Origin: Alteromonas portus | Lineage (GTDB): Bacteria; Pseudomonadota; Gammaproteobacteria; Enterobacterales; Alteromonadaceae | DNA length: 64,000 bases | Direction: 5' to 3' | Assembly (NCBI RefSeq): GCF_005117025.1 | Contig: NZ_SWCO01000001.1 | Span: forward strand, 186,001-250,000 | Shown here: piece after piece, positions 17,762 to 27,602 of the stretch | Layout: the number at the start of each line of letters is the position of its first letter | How positions within the stretch are numbered: the first letter of the stretch is position 1 | The notes under the pieces: generated by a model | What the model saw: the letters and a program-made list of their open reading frames with translations, nothing else | The model's database searches: none | What the model was told of the DNA's origin: nothing | Translations under genes and position numbers: made by a program

Positions 17762-19330
17762 TCACGCGGTACGTAGTTCTCTGCGAAGAATTTTACCTAC
17801 TGTTGATTTCGGTAATTCCTCAAGAATGGTTATCGATTTTGGGATTTTGTAGTTGGTAAGATGCTGCTTACAGTATGCTGTTACGGTGTCGATACTTATG
17901 TCATTTGCAACCGTAATAAACGCACAAACGCGCTCACCAGTTTTGTCATCTGGCTTACCCACTACCGCAGCTTCCATTACATCAGGGTGTGATGTTAGTA
18001 CTTCTTCAATTTCATTTGGGTATACGTTAAAGCCCGAGACAATAATCATGTCTTTTAAGCGGTCTACAATTTTGATTGCCCCAGATTCTGTGCGTATACC
18101 AATATCTCCAGTTTTAAAGAAACCGTCTTCGGTCATTACTTTTGCCGTTTCGTCTTCACGGTTCCAGTAGCCCAGCATAACCTGCGGGCCGCGCACAGCA
18201 ATTTGACCAGACTCTCCCTCAGCCACGGGTTTATCATAACTGTCTAACAATGCTACTTCAGTATCCTCTAGTTCATGGCCCACAGTGCCTATTTCTTCTT
18301 TTCCAGGAATATTAAATGAAACGACAGGCGCAGTTTCAGACAGGCCATAGCCCTCAGTGATAGTGTTGCCCGTCACATCTCGCCATATTGACACCGCAGC
18401 TTGGGTCAGTGCAGTACCGCCAGACATAGTGAGGTGAAGCTTAGAAAAGTCTAGCTTTGCAAATTCTGGGTGTCGACCAAGACCTACAAACAGCGTATTT
18501 ATCCCCATAAAGGCAGATATTTTGTGAGGTTTAAGCGTTTGTATGAAGCCGTCGATGTCTCGCGGATTGGGTATCAGAATAGTATGCGTGCCTTTCGCAA
18601 ATAGCGCCATCATACCGACTGTAAACGCATAAATATGGTAAAGCGGCAACGGGCACACTAACACTTCTTCGCCGTCTTTGAAGCCATCACCAATGCGATC
18701 AAGCATTTGAATACAGTTAGCCAATACGTTTTTATTGCTAAGTGCCGCGCCTTTAGAAACGCCAGTAGTGCCGCCGGTGTATTGCAGCATGGCGAGTTCG
18801 TCTAGCGCTATTGAAGGGCGGGAGAACGATGGTAGCGTGCTTCCTACTTCGATTGCATGGGTGAATGAAACGGTTTGATCGAGTGCTGGCGCAGTTTTCG
18901 AATCTAGTAGCTCTGTCGCTGAGGTCGTGATAACTGTTTCGATACCAGTATCATCTTTAATGTTGGTAAACTTAGGAAGTAAGTCACTTAAGATAACTAA
19001 GGCTTTTGCTCCGCTATCGGTAAACTGGTGCTTCATCTCACGCTCGGTGTAAAGCGGGTTGGTATTCACCACAACAAGTCCAGCGCGCAGTGCGGCATAA
19101 ACGACGATAGGATTTTGTATTAGATTTGGAAGCTGAATGGCTACTTTTGTACCAGGAGCCAGATTTGCTTCGTGTACAAAGTAGCGCGCCAACGCAGACG
19201 ACTTACTATCAATATCGGCAAACGTGAGGGTTTGTCCTAGGGCCGTATATGCAGGTTTATCTGCGAACTTCTGTAAAACACTTTCGATATAGTCGGCTAA
19301 ACATGTCACATTATCTGGGTAAGTTATCAT
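17762..19330 (-). CDS. fadD: Long-chain fatty-acid-CoA ligase (FadD type)
   Basis: This 522-residue protein is an AMP-forming acyl-CoA synthetase that activates fatty acids with ATP and CoA for beta-oxidation or lipid synthesis. The AMP-binding signature is at 183-195 (LQYTGGTTGVSKG). The ANL motifs TEGYGLSETAP and GWF-like GFFKTGDIG are intact, as is the FNVYPNEIEEVL hinge region. The C-terminal catalytic lysine is in KSTVGKILRREL. The N-terminus matches FadD (ALGQTLTFADID, NPLYTEREMKHQFTDSGAKALV). Length is slightly below E. coli FadD (561). The exact chain-length preference is not visible. Confidence 0.88.
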   Translation of the reverse strand: MITYPDNVTCLADYIESVLQKFADKPAYTALGQTLTFADIDSKSSALARYFVHEANLAPGTKVAIQLPNLIQNPIVVYAALRAGLVVVNTNPLYTEREMKHQFTDSGAKALVILSDLLPKFTNIKDDTGIETVITTSATELLDSKTAPALDQTVSFTHAIEVGSTLPSFSRPSIALDELAMLQYTGGTTGVSKGAALSNKNVLANCIQMLDRIGDGFKDGEEVLVCPLPLYHIYAFTVGMMALFAKGTHTILIPNPRDIDGFIQTLKPHKISAFMGINTLFVGLGRHPEFAKLDFSKLHLTMSGGTALTQAAVSIWRDVTGNTITEGYGLSETAPVVSFNIPGKEEIGTVGHELEDTEVALLDSYDKPVAEGESGQIAVRGPQVMLGYWNREDETAKVMTEDGFFKTGDIGIRTESGAIKIVDRLKDMIIVSGFNVYPNEIEEVLTSHPDVMEAAVVGKPDDKTGERVCAFITVANDISIDTVTAYCKQHLTNYKIPKSITILEELPKSTVGKILRRELRTA

Positions 19331-19437
19331 GCTGCTTATTCCTAGTAAGGCAAAGGATGTAGGGTCTAAGCCTTACATTAGCAAACTTAACTTTTTATTT
19401 ACATCAGTGTTGGCTTATTTAATAGTATAAGCGTTAG

Positions 19438-19917
19438 TTATTGATCGTCGCCCCAACTATCACTTAATTGGCTATAAATAATGCCAGCACAAACGCCCGC
19501 AAAACACTGTGCTACAAGCCCTACGGTAGAGCGGGCGCCTGCAATAAGGGTGACGTTTAATACTGGCTGCATGGCCAGCAACATCAATAAAAAAGACAGG
19601 CCACCTGCAAGAGCAAAAAGAGCGAAGCGGGTAGAGCGGTTAGCGCCCTCTGTTTCGTGAGGGTTAAGCTGCTTAACGATAAAGTGCGTTATCAAAAAAG
19701 CTAACAGTAAAACTACGGCGATAATCGCACCGTAAGTGGGTAAGAGACCTAAAGCGTCTTGCCATATCATGTAAAGCCAATTGCTAGTGTTTAACTGGAC
19801 GCCAATTTGTACTAGCCCCAGTAATACGGAAATTGAATGAAATACACTTGCAAGTAGGAAGCCGACTGCCCAAGATGGGAAAAAATGAGATATAGCGCGG
19901 CGAGTTAGGTTTTTCAT
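19438..19917 (-). CDS. Small four-helix inner-membrane protein of unknown function
   Basis: This 159-residue protein has a short basic N-terminus and about four membrane segments: WAVGFLLASVFHSISVLLGL, YGAIIAVVLLLAFLITHFIV, FALFALAGGLSFLLMLLAM and LVAQCFAGVCAGIIYSQL. I do not recognise a family. It lies 107 bases upstream of fadD on the same strand and is divergent from the sugar dehydrogenase gene. The regular helices and clean ORF support a real gene. Confidence 0.7.
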   Translation of the reverse strand: MKNLTRRAISHFFPSWAVGFLLASVFHSISVLLGLVQIGVQLNTSNWLYMIWQDALGLLPTYGAIIAVVLLLAFLITHFIVKQLNPHETEGANRSTRFALFALAGGLSFLLMLLAMQPVLNVTLIAGARSTVGLVAQCFAGVCAGIIYSQLSDSWGDDQ

Positions 19918-20053
19918 GTCTTACATCCCAAGTTTGGTCTGTTATTAACTATCAACAAAGCGCAACAAGCACAATGAATATAGTTATATTACGCTTTATA
20001 GCTGAGTGTACCACTGAAGGTGCGCTTGGGTTAGATCAACGAGGGCCGTCACA

Positions 20054-21280
20054 ATGAAGTTAGACCGTACTGTGAAAAAAATATTGGTTTTTGCATTTGC
20101 TTGCGGTGCATTTACGCCAGTTCTTGCTACAAACCTCGTTTCTGAAACTATTATTGACCCTGCACCTAATTCTGAACAGCACCCACTTGAACGCGATGTG
20201 TCGGCGTCTTTAAAAAATTTTGATGGCAATGTGGAAACGAAAAACCTGATAACCTCGTTAGCTTTCCCAAAAGCGTTGGCAACGGTTATCGATAAGGTGA
20301 ACGCAACTACGCACATATTGATAGTGACAAGAGATGGTGAGCTCGTCATTCTTGATAATAGCGGTGGGGTGTCTAGATTTTCTTTGGCTCTCGACCATTT
20401 GTACACTGAAGGACAGGGAGGTGTGCTAGACATTCTTATTCCTTCTCAGTTTCCCGCCAGCCGAACTGTGTTGCTAAGCTACTCCAAGGGAAGTAAGGAT
20501 GCTAACCGTCTAGCTGTTGTAAAAGGTGAACTTTCATTTTCTTCAGGTATTACTAACATTCAGCCGGTTTTCGAGGTAATGCAGACTAAAGATACGCCAG
20601 TGCATTACGGTGGAAAGCTCCTTCAGCTTGAAGGTACTGACTTAAGCCAAGAGCAGGGCTTTTTAGTCACCACCGGTGACGGATTCGATTACCGAGAGCA
20701 AGCGCAAGTCGTTAGTTCCCATTTAGGCAAAGTACTAGGGTTTACGCTGTCAGGTGAACCGTTAATGAACCCTTCTTTCCCTGAAAGCCCTTATATATTT
20801 ACCTTGGGACATCGCAACCCACAAGGTTTAGTAGTAGGGGCTCAAGGGCAAATATTTTTGCATGAGCACGGTCCTGACGGGGGAGATGAGATAAATCTTC
20901 TTCAAAAAGGCGCGAATTATGGCTGGCCTGTCGTGACGTTAGGAAAAGACTATTCGGGCGCCAGAATTTCACCTTTTTCAACCTACCCGGATATGACAGA
21001 CCCCATTGTGGATTGGACACCATCCATCGCGCCGTCATCTATGATTTACTATTCGCATGAACAGTATCCAATGTTGACCGATACCTTGCTTGTTACCAGT
21101 TTGAAAGCTAAAGCCTTATATGCGGTGAATAAAACTCAGAATAAGTATGTTTCTACGAAGATTTTTGACGCATTGGAAATAAGGTTGAGAGACATCGAGG
21201 TCGATGATGAAGGTAACCTTCTTCTTCTGACTGATGGAGAAAATGCCAAGGTGGTAAAAGTTTCGCCCAAACAGAACTAA
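20054..21280 (+). CDS. Periplasmic PQQ-type (soluble) sugar dehydrogenase-like beta-propeller
   Basis: This 408-residue exported protein (signal peptide to about 26) is of the glucose/sorbosone dehydrogenase family, which includes the E. coli aldose dehydrogenase YliI. Visible family motifs are GGVLDI near 135, YGGKLLQL, FLVTTGDGFDYREQ, LGHRNPQGL and HEHGPDGGDEINLLQKGANYGWP. These last two hold PQQ- and calcium-site residues in the family. It would oxidise aldoses in the periplasm with PQQ as cofactor. The real substrate is unknown, and some family members lack sugar activity. GAGGG precedes the ATG. Confidence 0.85.
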   Translation: MKLDRTVKKILVFAFACGAFTPVLATNLVSETIIDPAPNSEQHPLERDVSASLKNFDGNVETKNLITSLAFPKALATVIDKVNATTHILIVTRDGELVILDNSGGVSRFSLALDHLYTEGQGGVLDILIPSQFPASRTVLLSYSKGSKDANRLAVVKGELSFSSGITNIQPVFEVMQTKDTPVHYGGKLLQLEGTDLSQEQGFLVTTGDGFDYREQAQVVSSHLGKVLGFTLSGEPLMNPSFPESPYIFTLGHRNPQGLVVGAQGQIFLHEHGPDGGDEINLLQKGANYGWPVVTLGKDYSGARISPFSTYPDMTDPIVDWTPSIAPSSMIYYSHEQYPMLTDTLLVTSLKAKALYAVNKTQNKYVSTKIFDALEIRLRDIEVDDEGNLLLLTDGENAKVVKVSPKQN

Positions 21281-21681
21281 GTACAATAAAAGCTCAATAA
21301 ACTGAAATTTTGTTTCAAAATTGATGGTAATTTGAACTGGTCGCACCATAAATAGAATGAATCTTTGTCATAAGTGCAACACTATTATTTATCTTTATTG
21401 GTCAAACCATTTCTGCCTAAAACGTATTTGAAATTAAATTTGTATGTTTTTAAGTGTATGAATTGTGAGAAATAAATTTGTTATTGCTTAAAGTTGAATT
21501 TTAGCGCCTATGTTCTACGATGCGTGTTGAGATTTGGTTTGAGCGGTTGTATAACCAACTGATTACTTTCAGTCATTACGTAACTGCTAAAAATCAGTTA
21601 AAATATCCCTCATTTTTATATGCGTATAGCTAAGACCGACTTAACACTACGCCCAAGTAAAACTAAGACCGAGAGAACTAT
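21281..21681. other. 401-bp AT-rich intergenic region upstream of the divergent aconitase
   Basis: No ORF of note. The region should hold the promoter of the aconitase gene at 21682; TATGCGTATAGCTAAG near 21620 is in the right place, but no confident -35/-10 pair stands out. No terminator hairpin with a T run was seen after the sugar dehydrogenase gene. Confidence 0.5.
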
Positions 21682-24492
21682 ATGAGTTTGTATTCAGAAT
21701 ATCTGGCAGAGATCGAAACCCGTAAAACGGAATTAGGTCTTAACCCTAAGCCAATTGACAGTGCAGATCTGCTGTCTGAAATTATTGCTCAAATTAAAGA
21801 TACAACAAACGAGCACCGCGAAGACTCTCTAAAATTCTTTATCTACAACACCTTGCCGGGAACTACGCCTGCTGCTGGTGTTAAAGCACAATTTTTGAAA
21901 GAAATTGTACTTGGCGAAGAAAAAGTAGAAGAAATCACGCCAGAGTTTGCACTTGAGCTACTTTCACACATGAAAGGTGGTCCGTCTGTAGAAGCACTTC
22001 TAGATCTTGCACTTTCTGATGATGAAGCCGTTGCCAAGCCTGCAGCTGAAGTGTTGAAGACTCAGGTTTACCTATACGAAGCCGATACTGAGCGTCTTGA
22101 AACAGCATTTAAAGCGGGTAACGCGATTGCTAAAGACGTACTAGAAAGCTACGCAAAAGCTGAATTCTTTACCAAGCTTCCTGAAGTACCAGAGAAAATT
22201 GAAGTAGTGACCTATATCGCTGCTGAAGGTGATATCTCAACTGACCTTCTTTCTCCAGGTAACCAAGCGCACTCTCGTGCAGACCGTGAACTTCATGGCC
22301 AGTGCATGATTTCTCCTGAAGCGCAGCAAGAAATTGTTGAGCTAGGTAAAAAGCACCCTAACGCAAAAGTTATGCTTATTGCTGAAAAAGGCACAATGGG
22401 TGTAGGTTCTTCACGTATGTCTGGTGTGAACAACGTTGCACTTTGGGCTGGTGAGCCAACAAGCCCTTACATTCCGTTTGTAAACAAAGCGCCAATTGTA
22501 GCTGGTACTAACGGTATCGCACCAATCTTCCTTACTACCGTGGATGTAACCGGTGGTATTGGTCTTGACCTTAAAAACTGGGTTAAGAAAACAGACGAGA
22601 ACGGCGAAGTCGTTCGCGATGCAAACGGCGACCCAGTACTGGAAGAAGCTTATTCTGTTGCAACAGGTACGGTACTAACTATCGATACCAAAGCGAAGAA
22701 GCTTTACAACGGTTCACAAGAGCTAGCTGACGTATCTGCCTCATTTACTCCTCAAAAAATGGAGTTCATGAAAGCGGGTGGTTCTTACGCAGTAGTATTC
22801 GGTAAGCAACTACAGTCTTTCGCTGCGCGTACTTTAGGTGTTAAAGCGCCAGCTGTTTATGCAGCGTCGAAAGAAGTATCTCACGAAGGTCAAGGCCTTA
22901 CAGCGGTTGAAAAAATCTTTAACCGTAATGCAGTAGGCGTAAACTCAGATGCACCGCTTCACGCGGGTTCTGACGTTCGCGTTAAAGTTAACATTGTAGG
23001 TTCTCAGGACACTACGGGCCCAATGACTTGCCAAGAGCTAGAGTCAATGGCGGCTTCAACAATTTCTCCAACAGTTGATGGTGCTTACCAGTCGGGTTGT
23101 CACACGGCGTCGGTATGGGATAAGAAAGCACAGGCTAACATTCCTAAGCTAATGTCATTCATGAACAACTTTGGCGTAATCACAGCACGTGATCCTAAAG
23201 GCGTTTACCACTCAATGACTGACGTTATTCACAAAGTGCTTAACGACATCACAGTAGACGACCGTGCAATTATCATCGGTGGTGACTCGCACACGCGTAT
23301 GTCTAAAGGTGTAGCATTCGGTGCCGACTCGGGTACGGTAGCGCTAGCGCTTGCGACAGGTGAAGCGGCAATGCCAATTCCAGAGTCTGTGAAAGTTACC
23401 TTTAAAGGTAAAATGAAAGAGCACATGGACTTCCGTGACGTGGTTCATGCTACTCAAGCTCAAATGCTTAAGCAGTTCTCTGGCGAGAACGTGTTCCAAG
23501 GTCGCGTAATTGAAGTACAAATCGGTACTCTACTTGCTGACCAAGCGTTCACATTCACTGACTGGTCTGCAGAAATGAAAGCGAAAGCGTCAATCTGTAT
23601 CTCTAACGACGAGACAATGATTGCGTCACTTGAGCTTGCTAAGAGCCGTATCCAGATTATGATCGACAAGGGCATGGACAACGAAGCGAATATGCTTCAG
23701 GGCCTTATTGACCTTGCTGACAAACGTATCGCTGAAATCAAGTCAGGTGAAGAGCCAGCGCTTGCACCAGATGACAACGCTAAGTACTACGCAGAAGTGG
23801 TTATCGACCTAGATCAAATCGACGAACCAATGATTGCTGACCCGGACGTAAACAACGAAGACGTATCTAAGCGTTACACCCACGACGTTATCCGTCCTGT
23901 TTCTTACTACGATGGTAAGCCAGTAGACCTAGGTTTCGTTGGTTCTTGTATGGTTCACAAAGGTGACATGCAAATTATCGCGCAAATGCTGCGTAATCTA
24001 GAGAAGCTTAATGGTTCTGTTGAATTCAAAGCACCGCTAGTGGTTGCGCCACCTACATACAACATCGTTGACGAGCTTAAAGCAGAAGGCGACTGGGAAG
24101 TACTTGCGAAATACGCAGGCTTCGAGTTCGACGATGCTCAGCCTAAAGAAGCTGCGCGTACTAAATACGACAACATTCTTTACCTAGAGCGTCCTGGATG
24201 TAACCTATGTATGGGTAACCAAGAAAAAGCTGAGCCAGGTGACACAGTAATTGCGACATCTACACGTCTTTTCCAAGGCCGTGTTGTAGCTGACTCTGCT
24301 GAGAAGAAAGGTGAATCACTACTAGGCTCTACGCCGCTAGTAGTACTTTCAACGGTTCTAGGCCGCTTCCCAACAACTGAAGAGTACAAGCAAGCGGTTG
24401 CAGGTATTGACCTAACTAAGTTTGCTCCACCTTCAGAAGACTTGGCAGTTAAGCCTAAGTTCGAAGCTGATGTAGCCGTTAAGCGCGTTTAA
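21682..24492 (+). CDS. Long, divergent AcnB-family aconitate hydratase
   Basis: This 936-residue protein is of the AcnB family: a helical HEAT-like N-terminal domain (1-160), a swivel domain (about 170-400; GVGSSRMSGVNN), then the catalytic [4Fe-4S] domains ([35 protein letters not shown]). Cluster cysteines are Cys756 (GSCMVHKGD) and Cys840/Cys843 (GCNLCMGNQ). It would interconvert citrate and isocitrate, or act on 2-methylcitrate cycle intermediates. It is about 70 residues longer than E. coli AcnB, with extra sequence in the swivel region (about 300-335) and about 25 residues more between the first and second cluster cysteines. A canonical AcnB is encoded 4.4 kb away. Codon use looks like that of a highly expressed gene. 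Confidence 0.88.
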   Translation: MSLYSEYLAEIETRKTELGLNPKPIDSADLLSEIIAQIKDTTNEHREDSLKFFIYNTLPGTTPAAGVKAQFLKEIVLGEEKVEEITPEFALELLSHMKGGPSVEALLDLALSDDEAVAKPAAEVLKTQVYLYEADTERLETAFKAGNAIAKDVLESYAKAEFFTKLPEVPEKIEVVTYIAAEGDISTDLLSPGNQAHSRADRELHGQCMISPEAQQEIVELGKKHPNAKVMLIAEKGTMGVGSSRMSGVNNVALWAGEPTSPYIPFVNKAPIVAGTNGIAPIFLTTVDVTGGIGLDLKNWVKKTDENGEVVRDANGDPVLEEAYSVATGTVLTIDTKAKKLYNGSQELADVSASFTPQKMEFMKAGGSYAVVFGKQLQSFAARTLGVKAPAVYAASKEVSHEGQGLTAVEKIFNRNAVGVNSDAPLHAGSDVRVKVNIVGSQDTTGPMTCQELESMAASTISPTVDGAYQSGCHTASVWDKKAQANIPKLMSFMNNFGVITARDPKGVYHSMTDVIHKVLNDITVDDRAIIIGGDSHTRMSKGVAFGADSGTVALALATGEAAMPIPESVKVTFKGKMKEHMDFRDVVHATQAQMLKQFSGENVFQGRVIEVQIGTLLADQAFTFTDWSAEMKAKASICISNDETMIASLELAKSRIQIMIDKGMDNEANMLQGLIDLADKRIAEIKSGEEPALAPDDNAKYYAEVVIDLDQIDEPMIADPDVNNEDVSKRYTHDVIRPVSYYDGKPVDLGFVGSCMVHKGDMQIIAQMLRNLEKLNGSVEFKAPLVVAPPTYNIVDELKAEGDWEVLAKYAGFEFDDAQPKEAARTKYDNILYLERPGCNLCMGNQEKAEPGDTVIATSTRLFQGRVVADSAEKKGESLLGSTPLVVLSTVLGRFPTTEEYKQAVAGIDLTKFAPPSEDLAVKPKFEADVAVKRV

Positions 24493-24515
24493 GCATTTAA
24501 CGCTAAATAAACATT

Positions 24516-24547
24516 AAAAAGCCCCAACCTAGGTTGGGGCTTTTTTA
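24516..24547 (+). terminator. Terminator after the divergent aconitase gene
   Basis: A perfect palindrome AAAAAGCCCCAACCT / AGGTTGGGGCTTTTT with the T run at 24541-24546, 24 bases after the stop codon. Confidence 0.9.
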
Positions 24548-24557
24548 TACCTGAAAT

Positions 24558-24656
24558 AATGGGGTCAGAGTACATTAACTAGGAAGATTGGGGTCAGAGT
24601 ACTTTTCTTTGAAACCTACTCTGCTTAGTAGCCAAAAAATGTACTCTGACCCCATT
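24558..24656. repeat. REP-like cluster of the 13-mer ggggtcagagtac
   Basis: The 13-mer occurs at 24561-24573 and 24590-24602 in the plus direction and inverted at 24641-24653. The outer copies extend to a perfect 19-bp inverted repeat (24558-24576 against 24638-24656). This core is the kind seen in repetitive extragenic palindromes mobilised by RAYT/Y1 transposases in gammaproteobacteria. No transposase gene lies within the window. Confidence 0.8.
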
Positions 24657-24662
24657 TATTTG

Positions 24663-25667
24663 TTATTTGGTGTCGGTGGCTACGAGTTCGTCGAGTATGC
24701 CAAGTAGCAGCTTGGTGCCGGTGCCAGAGGCTATTGCGTCAAATACATTCTCAACATTTTTACCGTGCTGACCGCCCGCTAAGTCGCTAATTGAGCGGAT
24801 AATTAACCAGTCTACGTCGTTAACAAAGCTCACCTGTGCGACGGTCGCTGATTCCATTTCCGCAACATCAGCCGTGTAGACGTCGCGCAGCCACTCACGG
24901 TATTTAGCGTTGTCTACGAATACCGAACCTGTTACTCCATTTCCACCTATATCAACCAGTATTTCCTTACCAGATGGCATAGTGATAGGCGGGATCTTTG
25001 TGAGCGCGCGTCTTGCCATTTCCAATAACGTTTTGTCGGCAGTAAAATAGGGCATTCTTCTGCGAGTGTCCCAACCCTCTTTAACTACTGCCACCTCGGT
25101 AGGGTGAATAAAACCAATGTTTTTGTAGTTGGGTGCGTGCTTATCTGTATCACGTCGTGCTTCATAATACTCAAGCTGTTTAGCGTAATAGTCCGGAAGT
25201 TCGTAGGCGCTGGCGTCATCTTTCTTCGGGTTGATATAGACTGACTCGTCGTGAAAATACCAACGTTCAGGTACTGCGATATCGCCAGGTGTGTATTTGG
25301 GGTTTATGGCCCCAGCAATACCCATCATAACCAGCTTATCAATAGGGAAATAATCCAGTGCCATCTGTACGGTCATTGCTGCGTTGGTAATGCTGACGCC
25401 CGTGCTAAATACAACAATGGGCTCACCTTTATACGTGCCTAACTGATACTTAACCCCTTTAATATAAACCGTTTGCGTAATTTGAGCGTCGTCCATAGTT
25501 GCAAACGCGGCGTCAATGGCTTCAATTTCTGGCTCGTAAGCAGCAACCACGGCTGTCCATTTGTTTGTTACATTGGAAAAATCTTTTGGACCGTACTGAT
25601 TAGTATCGTCATTTGCTAACGACGATAGCGATATACACACGAATAAAACAAAACTACTTAAGCGCAT
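24663..25667 (-). CDS. Exported nucleosidase/phosphorylase of the MTA/SAH nucleosidase family
   Basis: This 334-residue protein has a signal peptide (to about 18, SLAN). The nucleoside phosphorylase domain (about 36-330) has Glu in AAYEPEIEAI, GIAGAINPKYTPGD and AEMES with Met271-Glu272. Asp295 is in RSISDLAGG. The 23-residue gap between Glu272 and Asp295 equals that between Glu174 and Asp197 of E. coli MTA/SAH nucleosidase. It would cleave the N-glycosidic bond of a purine nucleoside outside the cytoplasm, perhaps for scavenging. An insert (about 140-185) is absent from the cytoplasmic enzyme. It is divergent from the esterase gene at 25993. Confidence 0.8.
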   Translation of the reverse strand: MRLSSFVLFVCISLSSLANDDTNQYGPKDFSNVTNKWTAVVAAYEPEIEAIDAAFATMDDAQITQTVYIKGVKYQLGTYKGEPIVVFSTGVSITNAAMTVQMALDYFPIDKLVMMGIAGAINPKYTPGDIAVPERWYFHDESVYINPKKDDASAYELPDYYAKQLEYYEARRDTDKHAPNYKNIGFIHPTEVAVVKEGWDTRRRMPYFTADKTLLEMARRALTKIPPITMPSGKEILVDIGGNGVTGSVFVDNAKYREWLRDVYTADVAEMESATVAQVSFVNDVDWLIIRSISDLAGGQHGKNVENVFDAIASGTGTKLLLGILDELVATDTK

Positions 25668-25992
25668 AGTGACCTTATTTAATTTATTCTTGCACTATTG
25701 AAGTGCAACTAATTGGGAAAAACGTGTTTAGAGCTAACGGATTACTATTGATCCGGTTTCATACAAAGTATTGGCAAAGTTCGCGCCAACAAGAGATAAG
25801 TACGTTATAAAAAGTTAGTCATTAAAGGCTAGTCTATAAAAGACACATTGCACCGTGTATCCGATAAAGTGTTCATTGTTTGCTAAGCGGCGTGGACTAA
25901 TTTATTTCTGGGCAGAATCATTGTTTAATACTTATACTGAGTTATCAGTTAGTTAACTACTACCTAAACGCGTTGCATAAAAGGATTTAAGT
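25668..25992. other. 325-bp divergent intergenic region
   Basis: It separates the exported nucleosidase (minus) from the exported esterase (plus) and must hold both promoters. I see no ORF, no repeat and no convincing operator in it. Confidence 0.5.
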
Positions 25993-27174
25993 TTGAAGTC
26001 ACCAATACATATTATTATTGCCCTATTATTTCTTGCTTTGCTAAGTCTTCCGGTTAGCAGCGAAACAGGCAATGACAGTCAGCGTTACGAACTGAAAATA
26101 GAAAAACTCCAATCTAAAGTGTTGAATGAACGACGAGAAGTGGTTGTTCAGCTTCCTAAAGGCTACGCCGAGAATCCCGATAAGAAATTCCCCGTTATTT
26201 ATCGGTTAGATGGTGCGGGCAATCTACCTATGATGAATGCAGTGCTAGAATCGCTTCAATCGCAAAATGCTGCACCGGAAGTAATTATAGTCGCCATTGA
26301 AAATACTGACCGACTTCGCGATTTATATCCTACGGCAAATGAAGATCCAAATGGGCCTTTAGGCTACGACGGTGGCGGGGCAAACTTTCTTTCTTTTGTA
26401 ACCACTGAGCTTATGCCTATGGTAGAGAAAAAATACCGCGTGCATAACTTTCGAGTGATAGAGGGCGCATCAGCCGGTGGTGTATTTGCATTGTACGCAC
26501 TTACCCAAAAGCCTGAGCTTTTTAACGCCGCGCTGACGTACAGTGCTGCCGTGTGGTGGAACTATGGTGCATCGGCAAAAAACACGGTTGCGTTCTTAGA
26601 ATCTGTTAACCAATTAGACCACTTTATTTACACGTCTATCGGTAACGAAGGAGCGCCAATGCGACCTTATTACGATGACATGATTTCCGGCATGCGAGCC
26701 AGCCAACCTTCAGGATTGCGGTGGGAAAACGAAGCTTATGCGGATGTTCCGCACAACTTGGTGACAGCGGCGTCTATTTTTAGTGCTTATCACAACCTGT
26801 TCTTGTCAGCTTATTTAAGGCCTGAACAGTTTGATGGTGATATTCAAAGCATTGCCAAATATTACGATCGCGTTTCAAAGCAACGCGGGGAAAAATTAGA
26901 GGCGCCTGAATGGGTAATTAGAGAATTAGGTTATCATTATGTACGTTCTGAAAATTACGACAAGGCTATTGAGCTGTTTAAGCACGATATAGCTAAGTAC
27001 CCTGAAATGCCTGACCCGTATAACGGCATAGCGTATGGTTACGAGCAAATGGGTGAGTATAAAAAAGCACTTGAGAGCGTAAACAAGGCTTTGGAGCTCT
27101 CGACACCGCAGCACGATGGTTACCAAGTGTATACAAATAGACAAAAGCGTTTGCATGAATTACTGAATGAGTAA
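25993..27174 (+). CDS. Exported esterase (esterase D/PF00756 type) with C-terminal TPRs
   Basis: This 393-residue protein has a signal peptide (to about 23) and an alpha/beta-hydrolase domain (about 30-290) of the esterase-D type. The nucleophile is Ser160 in the elbow EGASAGG. The segment KKFPVIYRLDGAGN is the usual start of this fold; His in VPHNLVTAA may complete the triad. Residues about 310-385 form two tetratricopeptide-like repeats (WVIRELGYHYVRSENYDKAIELF; AYGYEQMGEYKKALESVNKAL). The family includes siderophore esterases and other periplasmic esterases; substrate unknown. It starts with TTG, supported by AAAGGA eight bases upstream. The lipoprotein-like gene starts 6 bases after it. 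Confidence 0.78.
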   Translation: MKSPIHIIIALLFLALLSLPVSSETGNDSQRYELKIEKLQSKVLNERREVVVQLPKGYAENPDKKFPVIYRLDGAGNLPMMNAVLESLQSQNAAPEVIIVAIENTDRLRDLYPTANEDPNGPLGYDGGGANFLSFVTTELMPMVEKKYRVHNFRVIEGASAGGVFALYALTQKPELFNAALTYSAAVWWNYGASAKNTVAFLESVNQLDHFIYTSIGNEGAPMRPYYDDMISGMRASQPSGLRWENEAYADVPHNLVTAASIFSAYHNLFLSAYLRPEQFDGDIQSIAKYYDRVSKQRGEKLEAPEWVIRELGYHYVRSENYDKAIELFKHDIAKYPEMPDPYNGIAYGYEQMGEYKKALESVNKALELSTPQHDGYQVYTNRQKRLHELLNE

Positions 27175-27180
27175 GTTACT

Positions 27181-27462
27181 TTGAAATATCAAAGCAAAAT
27201 TAGACATACAAACAGTATCGCTACCGTTTTTATGATTGGGATTGGCGCTGTAATGAGCGGGTGTAGTTCAGTTAAGACAGGGCAAACTAACCACTGTATC
27301 GAACAAGCTAATAGCGCTGATGTATATGAAGTGAATACTGCCGACGAGCGGCTAAACGCTTGTTTAGAGACCTACCAAAAGAGACGTGACGAAGAAAGAA
27401 CTTTTGGTGAGGCATTAGCTGAGGATGTGCTTATCTCTGTTCTTGATATCATTATTGACTAA
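27181..27462 (+). CDS. Small predicted lipoprotein
   Basis: This 93-residue protein has a hydrophobic N-terminus with a possible lipobox VMSGC near residue 28, then a polar, acidic body with two more cysteines. The TTG start (27181) is uncertain; an ATG at 27232 would shorten the N-terminus too much for a good signal peptide. It lies 6 bases after the esterase gene and before a strong terminator, so it is probably co-transcribed with the esterase. No family recognised. Confidence 0.55.
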   Translation: MKYQSKIRHTNSIATVFMIGIGAVMSGCSSVKTGQTNHCIEQANSADVYEVNTADERLNACLETYQKRRDEERTFGEALAEDVLISVLDIIID

Positions 27463-27511
27463 GGCTATTTCAGCTTATTAAAAACCTTCCCAAGTACAGT
27501 TAAAAAAAGTC

Positions 27512-27546
27512 CAAAGGCAGAGTAATCTACTCTGCCTTTGTCGTTT
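27512..27546 (+). terminator. Terminator after the esterase-lipoprotein pair
   Basis: A perfect 13-bp stem (CAAAGGCAGAGTA / TACTCTGCCTTTG) with a 3-nt loop, then TCGTTTT. Confidence 0.85.
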
Positions 27547-27602
27547 TAGTCTCTTTCTAATGGCTTTAACGGACTCCGTTTAATAACTTATGGAAAGAGC
27601 CA

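Noticed and set aside
24558-24656. Insertion sequence or CRISPR repeats
   Set aside because: Copies are few, unevenly spaced and partly inverted, and no cas or transposase gene is present.
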